From: J014 sp964486055
GTDB lineage: Bacteria > Acidobacteriota > Blastocatellia > Pyrinomonadales > Pyrinomonadaceae
Assembly: GCA_964486055.1 (NCBI GenBank)
Contig: CAZALE010000006.1
Location: 124,001 to 188,000, forward strand
DNA length: 64,000 nucleotides
Direction of reading: 5' to 3'
In this document: one piece after another, positions 1-8,780 of the stretch
Layout: the number at the start of each line of letters is the position of its first letter
Position numbering within the stretch: the first letter of the stretch is position 1
Made by a program: the position numbers and the translations under genes
The notes under the pieces: generated by a model
The model's input: only the letters and a program-made list of their open reading frames with translations
Told to the model about the DNA's origin: nothing
Database searches by the model: none

Positions 1-415
1 AGTAGAAAAAGTCATTCTCATGAATTCCACGAAACAAGTCACCCTTAGGGTCGAATATGCTATTCCACCCAACATGAGGTACTTTTAGTTTTCCCGTAGG
101 AAATTTATAAACTTTGTAAGGCAGTATGCCTAAACAACTCGTATTGCCCTCTTCTGAGAAGTCACAAAGAAGCTGCATCCCTAGGCATATACCTAAGAAA
201 GGTTGTCTGATGGCTCTAATGACTTTATCTAGTCCCTTAGTTTTTAGATAGTTCATTGCGGTAGAGGCCTCACCGACGCCTGGGAATATTACCTTATCTG
301 CTGAAAGTATCAGATTAGGTTCATCGGTTAAAATTGGTTCGACTCCCAAGCGCTTCAGAGCGTTTATTACAGATGCAGTGTTGCCAGCATTGTATTTTAT
401 GATCGCAATTGTCAT
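1..415 (-). CDS. hisH: Imidazole glycerol phosphate synthase, glutaminase subunit HisH (3' part missing)
   Basis: Class I glutamine amidotransferase subunit that supplies ammonia to HisF in the fifth step of histidine synthesis. The visible 138 residues begin MTIAIIKYNAGNTAS, typical of HisH, and contain the nucleophile-elbow motif FLGICLGMQLL with the catalytic Cys (around 190-200). The reading frame stays open to base 1, so the C-terminal His and Glu of the triad lie outside the window. The ATG (413-415) overlaps the hisB stop as ATGA, so the two are translationally coupled. Order hisG-DC-B-H predicts hisA, hisF and hisI next, beyond the edge. Identity is confident; only completeness is unknown. 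Confidence 0.93.
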   Translation of the reverse strand, partial: MTIAIIKYNAGNTASVINALKRLGVEPILTDEPNLILSADKVIFPGVGEASTAMNYLKTKGLDKVIRAIRQPFLGICLGMQLLCDFSEEGNTSCLGILPYKVYKFPTGKLKVPHVGWNSIFDPKGDLFRGIHENDFFY

Positions 416-1515
416 ATACTGCCCTTAGTGCTCGGTAAAATATCGCTATCTACATCTCTTTTTATTGCCATCTTTATTGCTCTGGCGAAAGCCTTGAAAA
501 TGGCTTCAATCTTATGATGTTCGTTCGTTCCCTCTGCTTTTATGTTTAAATTGCATTCTGCTTTATCTGAGAATGATTTAAAGAAGTGAAAGAACATTTC
601 AGTCGGCATTTTACCTATCATTTCCCGGCGAAATTCTGCATTCCATACAATCCAGTTTCTTCCTCCGAAATCGATTGCAACCTGAGCTAAGCAATCATCC
701 ATAGGCAAACAAAATCCGTAGCGATTCATACCTCGTTTGTCCTTGAGCGCCAACTTAAACGCTTCCCCGAGAGTTATGGCCACATCCTCGATGGTATGAT
801 GTTCGTCTACCTCGAGGTCACCATTAGCACAAAGTTTAAGATCTATTTCCCCGTGGCGTGCTATTTGCTCAAGCAAATGATCAAAAAATGCAATGCCAGT
901 AGAGATTTCAGCTTTTCCGCTTCCATCTAAGTTAATTTTGACTAAAACATCAGTTTCCCGCGTGGTGCGCCGATGCGTTATTATCCTCAAAGGTCGTTTT
1001 AAAAACTCGTAAATCTCCTTCCAGCTTTTGGCTATAAATACAGCTTCTTCTTGGCATTGAAAATTTGAGTTTTCAATGAATATGGCCTTTGCACCTAAAT
1101 TCTTTGCAAGCTGAATGTCTGTAGGTCTATCTCCGACGACAAACGAATTAGCTAAGTCGTATTCTTCTGAAAAGTATTCAGTCAGCATGCCTATATTAGG
1201 CTTTCTGGTGATTTTGTTCTCATGCGGGAAGCTTTTATCTATGTGGATTTTAGAAAATACGATTCCCTCATCTTTAAGCGTTTGCAGTATGAAGTTATGC
1301 ACAGCAAGAAACTTCTCTTCAGGGAAGGATTCCGTTCCCAATCCATCTTGATTGGTTACCATCACCAACTCAAACTGCAGTTCCCGAGCAATCTTGCCTA
1401 GATAGGTTATTACCCCAGGGAGAAAACGTAGTTTTTCAAATGAATCAACTTGAAAATCGGATGGCTCATGGATTATAGTTCCGTCCCTGTCAATGAATAA
1501 AACCCGCTTTTTCAT
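412..1515 (-). CDS. hisB: Bifunctional histidinol-phosphatase / imidazoleglycerol-phosphate dehydratase HisB
   Basis: Catalyses two steps of histidine synthesis. Residues 1-165 are a HAD-type phosphatase with FIDRDGT (nucleophile D9, acid/base D11). Residues about 175-367 are the IGP dehydratase with the metal-binding motifs FFDHLLEQIARHG, DEHHTIEDV and NEHHKIEAIFKAF. I chose ATG 1515 because it gives MKKRVLFIDRDGT and overlaps the preceding stop as ATGA; the frame is open 24 codons further upstream but that stretch lies inside hisDC. The zinc-loop cysteines of the E. coli phosphatase domain are not present (the loop reads FPHENKITRKP), which I recall as the Bacteroidetes-like form. 367 aa is normal for the fused protein. 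Confidence 0.95.
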   Translation of the reverse strand: MKKRVLFIDRDGTIIHEPSDFQVDSFEKLRFLPGVITYLGKIARELQFELVMVTNQDGLGTESFPEEKFLAVHNFILQTLKDEGIVFSKIHIDKSFPHENKITRKPNIGMLTEYFSEEYDLANSFVVGDRPTDIQLAKNLGAKAIFIENSNFQCQEEAVFIAKSWKEIYEFLKRPLRIITHRRTTRETDVLVKINLDGSGKAEISTGIAFFDHLLEQIARHGEIDLKLCANGDLEVDEHHTIEDVAITLGEAFKLALKDKRGMNRYGFCLPMDDCLAQVAIDFGGRNWIVWNAEFRREMIGKMPTEMFFHFFKSFSDKAECNLNIKAEGTNEHHKIEAIFKAFARAIKMAIKRDVDSDILPSTKGSI

Positions 1516-3854
1516 AAACGCATACCTCGCAAAGCTTTGAGAAGAATCATGTTTTCTTCTTTTGTTCCGATGGTAATTCTCAGGCAATCTTCATGCACAT
1601 CGCTACGATGCCTGACCACAATTCCTTGCTTAATCAGCAAGTCGTAAATCTTCTTTGCTTTCCTTACCTTAATCAAAACAAAGTTAGCCTCGGAAGGAAA
1701 GACATTTTCTATTATTTCTATTTTTTTAAGCTCTTCTGTAAGCCATTCTCTCTGTTCGATTATTTCGCTCACCATTTTCTCGACTTTATGGCGGTTTGAA
1801 AGTGCTTCCTGAATCTTTTCCTGAGAAATCTGTGAAATGTTGTAGGGAGGTTTCACTTTATTAAAAAGTTCTATTATTTCCTCGGTTGCAAATGCAAGAC
1901 CGACACGCAATCCAGCTAGTCCCCAGGCTTTAGAAAAGGTTCTTAAAACGATGAGATTTTTGTAATTGTTTATTTCCTTTATCCAAGATGGCTTACTTGA
2001 GAATTCAGCATATGCTTGGTCTAATACCACTATTCCGGGAAAATCCTTTATTAGCTCGATTATGTGTTCACTAGCAAAGGTATTCCCCGTAGGATTATTT
2101 GGCGAACAGATGAAAATTAGCTTCGTATTTGGACAAAATTCGTTTTTAATTGATTGCAAATTTAATTGAAAATCATCAGTCAAGGGAATTTTTTTCAATC
2201 GGATATCATTTATATCAGCTAACACTTCATACATTCCGTAGGTTGGTGGGCAAACTATCGCGAAGTCTCGTCCAGGGTAACAAAATACTCTGTAGGCGAT
2301 ATCGATCGCTTCGTCACTGCCATTACCTAAGAAAATTTGATCGCTATTGATATCATAAATGCTAGCCAGCTCTCTTTTGATTTTTACTTGGAAAGGATCT
2401 GGATACCGATTGTATGAAGGAGTTATAGGAGAACCAAAACTGTTCTCATTTGCATCAAGAAAAACCTTTGCCTCACCACTAAATTCTTTTCTCGCACTCG
2501 AATAAGGTTTGAGTCTCAGTATATTTTCTCGAACTAACTCCTCTAGTCTAAAAGGGCGCTGTTTGGTATCTCGAAGGTTTTGCAATCTTATGCTAACAGC
2601 CATTTTATGTGCCATTAAACCTTCAGCTTCAGCCATTATTTCGATGGTCTTACCTAACTCAGATAATCCCTCAGGTGTTAATTTCTGGAATGTAATTTTT
2701 TTGACAAAGCTATCCAGGGATACGCCTGAGGAGATTTTGGCATAACCGCCAGTAGGCAGTGTGTGATTCGTACCGGAGGCATAGTCGCCTGCAGATTCAC
2801 AAGAGTAATTTCCTATGAAGACAGATCCTGCAGAAGTAATCTTGGTGGCTACCAGTTCCGCATTCTTTAAAGCCAGGATTAGATGCTCTGCAGCATACTG
2901 ATTTATAAAATCTATCGCTGTCTCGATGTCTCTAAATAAGATGGCTTTAGAATTATCTAATGCCTCAGCTGCGATCTGCCTTCTAGGTAAAGATTCAATT
3001 TGTCGTTGGATCTCTTTTAGAGTCTCTTCAATCAACGATTCATTTACTGTTGCTAAAATTACTTGGCTATCTACGCCATGTTCTGCTTGAGATAGCAAAT
3101 CAGACGCCACGAATGCCGGGATTGCCGTTTCATCTGCTAAAACTGCGACTTCCGATGGACCCGCCAGCATGTCAATAGCAGTTCCAAATTTGCTCACTTG
3201 TCTTTTTGCCTCAGTTACATACTGATTTCCGGGACCGAAAATCTTGTATACCTTCGGGATCGTTTCCGTACCGAACGCCATGGCAGCGATGGCCTGAGCA
3301 CCACCAATTTTAAAGATCTTGTCAATTCCACAGACTTTGGCTGCATAGAGTGTTGCGGAGTCTATTTTTCCATCTTTGTTTGCTGGTGAACACAGGATGA
3401 TCTCTTTGCAGCCAGCTATTCTTGCTGGCACGGCAAGCATCAAAACGGTCGAGAACAATGGAGCTGTCCCTGCAGGCACGTAAAGCCCAACTTTTTCAAT
3501 TGGCACCGCCCGACGCCAACAAAAAACACCCTTACTTGTTTCTATGATCTGCGGCGCTTCTACCTGCGAAAGATGAAACTTTTCAATGTTGCGATGCGCG
3601 ATTGCTATTGCGCTTTTGAGTTCAGCAGAAACCCTCATTTCTGCCTCTTGAAACTCCTCTTCCGTTACAACAAGCGAATCAAGTCTTCGACCCTCAAATC
3701 TGAAGGTAAAATCTTCAATAGCTTGATCACCCTTTTCTCTGACTTGTTGTAAAATTTCTGCTACCTTCTCTTCTAGAAAATCGGACTCTATCGAAGGTCT
3801 TTTTATCAGCTCTTGCCAATCTTGCTTTTCAGGAAAACGTATGACCTGCATCAT
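1512..3854 (-). CDS. hisDC: HisD-HisC fusion: histidinol dehydrogenase + histidinol-phosphate aminotransferase
   Basis: One 780-residue frame holds two complete enzymes. Residues 1 to about 428 are histidinol dehydrogenase, with LLSQAEHG (zinc ligands Q256/H259), YAAEHL (E323/H324) and GDYASGTNHTLPTGG. Residues about 437-780 are a fold-type I PLP aminotransferase beginning LVRENILRLKPYSSAR, with SPNNPTGN and the PLP lysine K642 in TFSKAWGLAGLR. No stop or re-start is visible at the junction (residues 428-437, near 2550), and the linker is short. Both halves keep their catalytic motifs, so both activities are expected. SD-like AAGGTGAT precedes the ATG; gap to hisG is 4 bp. A sequencing error merging two adjacent genes is possible but less likely. 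Confidence 0.92.
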   Translation of the reverse strand: MMQVIRFPEKQDWQELIKRPSIESDFLEEKVAEILQQVREKGDQAIEDFTFRFEGRRLDSLVVTEEEFQEAEMRVSAELKSAIAIAHRNIEKFHLSQVEAPQIIETSKGVFCWRRAVPIEKVGLYVPAGTAPLFSTVLMLAVPARIAGCKEIILCSPANKDGKIDSATLYAAKVCGIDKIFKIGGAQAIAAMAFGTETIPKVYKIFGPGNQYVTEAKRQVSKFGTAIDMLAGPSEVAVLADETAIPAFVASDLLSQAEHGVDSQVILATVNESLIEETLKEIQRQIESLPRRQIAAEALDNSKAILFRDIETAIDFINQYAAEHLILALKNAELVATKITSAGSVFIGNYSCESAGDYASGTNHTLPTGGYAKISSGVSLDSFVKKITFQKLTPEGLSELGKTIEIMAEAEGLMAHKMAVSIRLQNLRDTKQRPFRLEELVRENILRLKPYSSARKEFSGEAKVFLDANENSFGSPITPSYNRYPDPFQVKIKRELASIYDINSDQIFLGNGSDEAIDIAYRVFCYPGRDFAIVCPPTYGMYEVLADINDIRLKKIPLTDDFQLNLQSIKNEFCPNTKLIFICSPNNPTGNTFASEHIIELIKDFPGIVVLDQAYAEFSSKPSWIKEINNYKNLIVLRTFSKAWGLAGLRVGLAFATEEIIELFNKVKPPYNISQISQEKIQEALSNRHKVEKMVSEIIEQREWLTEELKKIEIIENVFPSEANFVLIKVRKAKKIYDLLIKQGIVVRHRSDVHEDCLRITIGTKEENMILLKALRGMRL

Positions 3855-3858
3855 AGAA

Positions 3859-4725
3859 TCACCTTACCATTTGATCGATTGAAAGAACCAAAATCCCCTC
3901 AGCTCCTTCACTTTTTAGCTTTTCAACAATTTCCCAGAAGTCGTTTTCGGCAATCACTGAGTGCACCGAACTCCATCCCTGCTGTGCGAGCGGCATAACT
4001 GTGGGACTTTTCATCCCCGGTAAAAGCTCGCAGATGCGTTGTAATTTTTCGTTCGGGACATTCAGGAGAATGTATTTATTCTCCCTTGCCTCTCTGACAG
4101 CACGAATTCTGAAAATCAGTTTTTGTAAAATTAATCTTAGATCATCACTTAAGTTTTCTCTTACAATTAAAACAGCCTCAGAATTCATGACCGTCTCAAC
4201 TTCTTTTAGCCCATTGGTGAACAAAGTGCTGCCAGAGCTTACCAAATCACAAATTGCATCGGCTAAACCAATTGAAGGAGCAATTTCAACGGAGCCACTT
4301 ATGACGTGTATTTCTGCGTCTATCCCTCTCGACTGCAAAAATTTTGAAAGAATATTCGGGTAAGTTGTAGCTATGCGTTTGCTTTGCAAATCACTTATTG
4401 AGTCATAGACAAAGCTTTTTGGAACCGCAAGAGATAGCCTACATTTGCCAAAACCAAGCTTTTCTATGGTTTCTATTCGATCCCGACCCTTTTCTAGTAA
4501 AACATTCTCACCAATGATGCCCACATCGGCAACACCATCTGCTACATACTCTGGAATATCATCATCACGTAAGAAAAAAATATCAAGAGGGAAATTCTCC
4601 GCCTCGGACTTCAGTTTCCCAAATCCATTATTAAAAGAAATTCCGCATTTTTTTAACAATTCAGCTGATGGCTCGCTTAATCTACCTGATTTTTGTACGG
4701 CTATTTTTAATCTTGAATTACTCAT
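3859..4725 (-). CDS. hisG: ATP phosphoribosyltransferase HisG (long form)
   Basis: First committed enzyme of histidine synthesis (ATP + PRPP to phosphoribosyl-ATP). The start MSNSRLKIAVQKSGRLSEPSA matches the long, hexameric HisG family. At 288 aa it includes the C-terminal ACT-like regulatory domain (roughly residues 212-288, ending GILVLSIDQMVR), so feedback inhibition by histidine is expected from the family and no HisZ partner is needed. It is the first gene of the operon. A TTGAGA-17 bp-TATTGT promoter ends only 4 nt before the ATG, so the mRNA may be leaderless; no Shine-Dalgarno sequence is seen. Confidence 0.95.
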   Translation of the reverse strand: MSNSRLKIAVQKSGRLSEPSAELLKKCGISFNNGFGKLKSEAENFPLDIFFLRDDDIPEYVADGVADVGIIGENVLLEKGRDRIETIEKLGFGKCRLSLAVPKSFVYDSISDLQSKRIATTYPNILSKFLQSRGIDAEIHVISGSVEIAPSIGLADAICDLVSSGSTLFTNGLKEVETVMNSEAVLIVRENLSDDLRLILQKLIFRIRAVREARENKYILLNVPNEKLQRICELLPGMKSPTVMPLAQQGWSSVHSVIAENDFWEIVEKLKSEGAEGILVLSIDQMVR

Positions 4726-4729
4726 AATG

Positions 4730-4758
4730 ACAATAAAAAATCGAGTCTAAAGTCTCAA
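4730..4758 (-). promoter_or_regulatory. Predicted his operon promoter
   Basis: On the minus strand, TTGAGA (4758-4753), a 17-bp spacer and TATTGT (4735-4730) sit just before the hisG ATG (4725). Transcription would begin at or inside the start codon. No leader peptide or attenuator hairpin fits in this gap. Inference from sequence only. Confidence 0.5.
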
Positions 4759-4796
4759 AACTACTGAACTATGAATAAATTGTCGTGGATTTAAAG

Positions 4797-4829
4797 AAAA
4801 ATTGTGACACGCGCCTTTCAATGCGCGTG
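4797..4829 (-). terminator. Possible terminator after the small membrane protein gene
   Basis: A 7-bp GC-rich inverted repeat, CACGCGC (4808-4814) and GCGCGTG (4823-4829), with an 8-nt loop. On the minus strand it is followed, after 6 nt, by a short U run (4801-4797). It would end transcription from the gene at 4867-5361 before the his promoter. Confidence 0.45.
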
Positions 4830-4866
4830 GTGGTGGAGATGGACATGTACCGAACAGAGCCACATG

Positions 4867-5361
4867 TTAGTCGGTGCTTTTATCCTCCTGGTTGCTTAGC
4901 TTGGTGAAGCGGCGACGCTGCAGTACCGCAATAGCAGCGCCAGACAAGGCCCCTATTGGAACCGTCAGCCAGCCGAACAAGATGAGGCCCCAGAGGGCAA
5001 GCCCCGCAGCTCCAATGAGCCCAAACAATGGATCCACGGGCTGCTCACCAAGACTGCTAACCGGCTGGCCGGTTATCTTATACGAGATAAATGAGGTCAA
5101 AATCAGAACATATCCCGCAAGGTAATGCCCGACGACTCCTGTTAGAGCGCCTGCAACGACCCCTCGCGCTATCGTATATTGGCCCCGCCGCACAATCAGC
5201 AGCCACCAGAAGAACACCCCTGTTATCAAGCCGCTGAATCCTCCGACCAAGGGCAGGTATTCCCATCCTCGGCCCGTAGCATCTCGGGAGGCCAGGATAC
5301 CTATCACGATACCACCTAATGTTGCTACCCCACTCATGGGAAACAGTCGCATCAGCAGCAC
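4867..5361 (-). CDS. Small polytopic membrane protein of unknown function
   Basis: A 164-residue hydrophobic protein I do not recognise. It has about four membrane segments (roughly residues 10-25, 38-56, 70-95 and 110-145), rich in Gly and Ala, and a basic then acidic C-terminus (QRRRF ... NQEDKSTD). The start is uncertain: GTG at 5361 or ATG at 5352 (MRLFPMSGVATLGG); neither has a clear Shine-Dalgarno sequence. The coding sequence and its flanks are visibly more GC-rich than the neighbouring his and FHA genes, which suggests transfer. The stop codon lies inside a CTAACAT motif that also occurs about 590 bp upstream of it, at 5457. Confidence 0.55.
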   Translation of the reverse strand: MLLMRLFPMSGVATLGGIVIGILASRDATGRGWEYLPLVGGFSGLITGVFFWWLLIVRRGQYTIARGVVAGALTGVVGHYLAGYVLILTSFISYKITGQPVSSLGEQPVDPLFGLIGAAGLALWGLILFGWLTVPIGALSGAAIAVLQRRRFTKLSNQEDKSTD

Positions 5362-5640
5362 GAGATTATTTTTGCTTTGTTGAATAACTTCCTCCTCTAA
5401 CTTCCGGGCCCTTATACCCGCCGCTTGTCAAGCTCCGGTTCCGCTGCATGAGATGTTAGTTGTACTTTGACCAATTACGCTTCTCGTTTTTGGCATCCCT
5501 CACGGTTATCCCTCCGCCGTCAGTTTAGCCTTTTTAGTTCCCTTAATCAACACAGCATCTTCCATAGGGCATAAGCCGTTGCGAACCCGGAAGAATTGCT
5601 GACGTGCTACTTTTTTATAGTTTCATATCGTAGATAGAAT
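5362..5640. other. Non-coding GC-rich flank of a probable acquired patch
   Basis: No gene is seen here. Reading the minus strand, a 63-nt block from about 5457 to 5395 begins CTAAC and ends GTTAG, with an imperfect stem around GAGCTTGACAAGC between them. This recalls the R''/R' layout of an integron attC site, but the core bases do not fully match the RYYYAAC/GTTRRRY consensus. No integrase gene is in the window. Confidence 0.3.
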
Positions 5641-5662
5641 TGCAAGCTGATTGCAGATAGTG

Positions 5663-5671
5663 TGATAAAAT
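5663..5671 (+). promoter_or_regulatory. Extended -10 promoter of the FHA gene
   Basis: TGA-TAAAAT (5663-5671) fits an extended -10 (TGn-TATAAT). Its end lies 9 nt before the GTG at 5681, leaving a leader of about 3 nt. No convincing -35 or Shine-Dalgarno sequence is seen. Confidence 0.55.
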
Positions 5672-5680
5672 TTTTGAGCT

Positions 5681-7162
5681 GTGAGAATCCGAATAGAAAC
5701 CTCGGGCAGCTATAGTAAGATCGTCGAAGTAGATGGAGAGATAACAATTGGTAGGACAAATGCCGCGAGAATAATAGTTGATGATTCTAGTGTCTCGAGA
5801 TTACATGCGGCGATATGGCAAGAAGATGGCGATGTCTGGATAGCTGATGAGAACTCTACTAATGGCACTTATGTAAATGAGCAAAAAATTATTAAGCCGA
5901 CCAAATTAAGAGTTGGAGATCGAGTAAGGTTAGGCTTTGACACATTCATTTTTCTTGAACCTGAGACAGGAGCTTCAAGTTATAAATCCGAATACGAAAT
6001 AAATCCAGAAGAAAAACGGGCTCCCATTCAAGTAGGAAAAGCATCGTCTAGACCACATCAAATTTCGCTCGATTCGCCACAGCAAAGTAAAACTACACTT
6101 TTAATGATAGCTTTGTTAGCCATATTCTTAGTATTGTTTTTCGGTTTACTAGCTTTTTTGATTATCAGAAGATTTGAGGATGGATCTGAGTCCGTAAATA
6201 AAACTGTCAGAAGCGGGCTTGCTATACCAGTCAGAGTAATCGATCCGTTAGGAGGTGAAGATCCTGAAGACCTGGATGATTTAATAGCTTCCTGGGAAGT
6301 CGAGGAAAAAGAACTAAAAGCTGAAGATCTTGCAGAATTGACAAATCTATCTAGCGAAGCGTCCGATTTGAACGTATCAGTTTCATTTTGGCAAAAACAG
6401 CGCGAATTGGCGTTAGCACCTCGTATTGGAGTTACTGGAATAGCACCACCAGGTTTACAGGTCCCTCCAGAACTTTTTGGTGACGGCGTTATAAAACAAA
6501 AAGCTAAGCTGGCTGAAATGCTGAAGATGGGTTATCAACAACCTATGGATTTTGCTGATCTTGCAAGGAAAAAATTAGCCAAAGAACTAATTGAATTGCC
6601 ATTAGCGACTGAGAGTTACTTTTTAGATGTTGGAGGTAGTGCTACAGATGAACCATTCATGGGCTTCAATTTTGATATTGGCAATTTTCCACTTTCACCT
6701 GGAAGCGATAAATACGAAGCTCTGCATCGTCTAGCTGAGAGCTTTGATGGACAAAAGTATGATCTGAATAATCCATTGCATCGCAAGCAAATGCGCATAA
6801 GGTTACTGAGAATGTTTCACCCGAGGGCAAAACCTATCTTAAAAGAGATAGCTGATGCATATTTACAGCGTTTCGGTCGCCCGTTGCGTGTGACTAGTTT
6901 AACTCGTTCCATGGATTACCAGATAGAACTAAATAAAACCAATCCTAATTCATTTAAGGTGCGTGGTGCTGGAAGCTTACCACCACATACTTCTGGCTGC
7001 GCCTTCGATTTGGCTAGAAAACACATGACCGTGGAGGAACAAAATTTCCTCATGCAAAAGCTGGCTGAAATGGAGAGGCGAGGAATACTCGATGCCTTGA
7101 TTGAATATAATCAAAATGCTTGTTTTCATGTTTTTATATATCCAGACGGCCGTGCGCCCTGA
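5681..7162 (+). CDS. FHA-domain membrane protein with a C-terminal M15-like (DUF5715-type) domain
   Basis: 493 aa, GTG start. Residues 1-95 form an FHA phosphothreonine-binding domain with the hallmarks GRTN (24-27), SRLHA (39-43) and NSTNGTYVN (58-66). A basic-flanked transmembrane helix spans about 139-163, so the rest should be periplasmic. The C-terminal part has HTSGCAFD (H436...D443, an HxxGxAxD zinc motif as in M15 carboxypeptidases) and H483 in ACFHVFIYPDG, so a metal-dependent peptidoglycan peptidase or the related DUF5715 domain is likely. This would couple cytoplasmic Ser/Thr phosphorylation to the wall. The kinase at 31.6-33.8 kb is a possible partner (inference). No operon partner is adjacent. 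Confidence 0.72.
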   Translation: MRIRIETSGSYSKIVEVDGEITIGRTNAARIIVDDSSVSRLHAAIWQEDGDVWIADENSTNGTYVNEQKIIKPTKLRVGDRVRLGFDTFIFLEPETGASSYKSEYEINPEEKRAPIQVGKASSRPHQISLDSPQQSKTTLLMIALLAIFLVLFFGLLAFLIIRRFEDGSESVNKTVRSGLAIPVRVIDPLGGEDPEDLDDLIASWEVEEKELKAEDLAELTNLSSEASDLNVSVSFWQKQRELALAPRIGVTGIAPPGLQVPPELFGDGVIKQKAKLAEMLKMGYQQPMDFADLARKKLAKELIELPLATESYFLDVGGSATDEPFMGFNFDIGNFPLSPGSDKYEALHRLAESFDGQKYDLNNPLHRKQMRIRLLRMFHPRAKPILKEIADAYLQRFGRPLRVTSLTRSMDYQIELNKTNPNSFKVRGAGSLPPHTSGCAFDLARKHMTVEEQNFLMQKLAEMERRGILDALIEYNQNACFHVFIYPDGRAP

Positions 7163-7316
7163 ACATAATTTCGGCAAATTTAATCAAACATTTTAAGGCT
7201 GAGAGGATAATTTGTAGAGTGAGGTTTAGATTAAAACCAGAGCAGTCTTCATAACTTTAATCCAGCACCAATGGTCCTATGAGATAAAACACAATTCCCT
7301 GCACCATTGGCATCAC

Positions 7317-7351
7317 TTGACTCAGACCAAGGCTTCAGTTATTTTTATAAT
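7317..7351 (+). promoter_or_regulatory. Probable tRNA-Val promoter
   Basis: TTGACT at 7317-7322 is followed after 17 bp by TATTTT (7340-7345). A better -10 match, TATAAT (7346-7351), has a spacing of 23 bp. The rest of 7163-7356 holds nothing else I can recognise. Confidence 0.4.
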
Positions 7352-7356
7352 TGCGT

Positions 7357-7431
<75 letters not shown>

Positions 7432-7488
7432 TTTTTTATTTTTAACTGTAATTCTATCGCTGATCTTAAGCTCTCCCCTGAATTGAGG

Positions 7489-8736
7489 TTATTGATTTTC
7501 CATCATACGGCTACCGATCAACAAGCAGATAGCAGCCAAAGCGCATGAAATTGGACAGACAATAAGTGAATACCGCATCATTGACGGATTAGATGTAGCC
7601 TCCAATAGATCACTTAAGTATCCGATGAGATTTGATCCTATCAGATAGGCAAAAATATTTACACAAAAGAAGTAAATTGCAACTGCTAAGCCTCTGAGAT
7701 TTGAGCCTGCAAGTTCAGTGGCATCGGCAGCAGCAGCTCCTAGCCACGATAATGCTAGAAACAGCAAAACAGCGTTTGCTGTAAGGATCAGAAGAGGATT
7801 TGATGTAGTGAGCCATATGATCCAGAAAGGGATAGATAGAGAGGAGACAAGTGCTCCATATAACATTCTGCCTCCTTTTCGCATGCGCTTAAAAAAATCT
7901 GCAAAAGCTCCTCCAAAAAGAGTTGCTGGAATCCCAGCGAGTAAGGTTAAAACTCCACCCCAGAAACCGATTGTTATTAGATCAAATCCATGCAGGCGAT
8001 TGTAAAAACTAGCACCCCAAATGGATAAATTATTAGTGGCAAGACCTAAAAAGGCATATCCAATACATAACAAAATAAACGGCTTGTTCTTAAGAAGTCG
8101 TTTCCAATCAGAGCTTGAGTAGGTTGAAATCTGGGCTACATCATTTTGTCTCTGTGGTTCGTGAAGTAGGTAAACTAGGACAGCAACTAAAATACCTGGG
8201 AACCCTAGAATGTAGAATGCTGCGCGCCATCCGTAGAGTTCTCCTATAAGTCCACCGAAGAATGAGGCAAAGCCTGCTCCTAATGCTATTCCCATCGAGT
8301 ATATGCTAGTTACTGTGGCTCTTTTTGATTGAGGAAAATAGTCAGATAGAAGTGAGATTGCCGCAGGTCCCAAGGTTGCTTCACCTATTCCAACCATCAA
8401 GCGACACAAAAATAAACTCCAGAAATCCCATGCCAACCCCGTAAGGCCCGTAAAAAGACTCCAGACGGCTAATCCATAGGCTATTATTTTCACCCTGGAT
8501 TTCTTATCCGCGAGTCTTCCGAAGGAAACACCGAGAGTCGTATAGAAAATCACAAAAGCTGTGGTTCCAAGAAGTGATAGTTGTAAATCACTAAAGGTGA
8601 ACTCCTTTTTGATCAACGGGAAAACGTATAAGATTATCGTTCTGTCCAAGAAATTCAGTATGTAAACAAAAGTTAAAAGTCCCAGAGCATACCAGGAATA
8701 AAAAGAAACCTCCTCCTTCGCGACTTTAGATTGCAT
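7489..8736 (-). CDS. MFS transporter (Spinster / hexuronate-type, 12 TM)
   Basis: 415 aa with about 12 membrane helices. The first helix is followed by NFLDRTIILYVFPLIKKEF and the loop 2-3 signature GRLADKKSR (MFS motif A, GxLaDrxxxR). RLMVGIGEATLGPAAISLLSDYF is the fourth-helix motif of Spinster-like and organic-acid MFS carriers. The start is ATG 8736 with AGGGAAG upstream. It is the last gene of the minus-strand series that begins with the KASIII-like gene, 44 bp after the MaoC gene, so it may export or import the product or substrate of that locus. The substrate cannot be told from sequence. Confidence 0.85.
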   Translation of the reverse strand: MQSKVAKEEVSFYSWYALGLLTFVYILNFLDRTIILYVFPLIKKEFTFSDLQLSLLGTTAFVIFYTTLGVSFGRLADKKSRVKIIAYGLAVWSLFTGLTGLAWDFWSLFLCRLMVGIGEATLGPAAISLLSDYFPQSKRATVTSIYSMGIALGAGFASFFGGLIGELYGWRAAFYILGFPGILVAVLVYLLHEPQRQNDVAQISTYSSSDWKRLLKNKPFILLCIGYAFLGLATNNLSIWGASFYNRLHGFDLITIGFWGGVLTLLAGIPATLFGGAFADFFKRMRKGGRMLYGALVSSLSIPFWIIWLTTSNPLLILTANAVLLFLALSWLGAAAADATELAGSNLRGLAVAIYFFCVNIFAYLIGSNLIGYLSDLLEATSNPSMMRYSLIVCPISCALAAICLLIGSRMMENQ

Positions 8737-8780
8737 ATTGCTTCCCTAAATTAACTTGTGACATTTGTGTTTTCAGGGTT

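Noticed and set aside
4001..4363. 120-codon plus-strand frame inside hisG
   Set aside because: Antisense shadow of a well-conserved gene with low-complexity translation.
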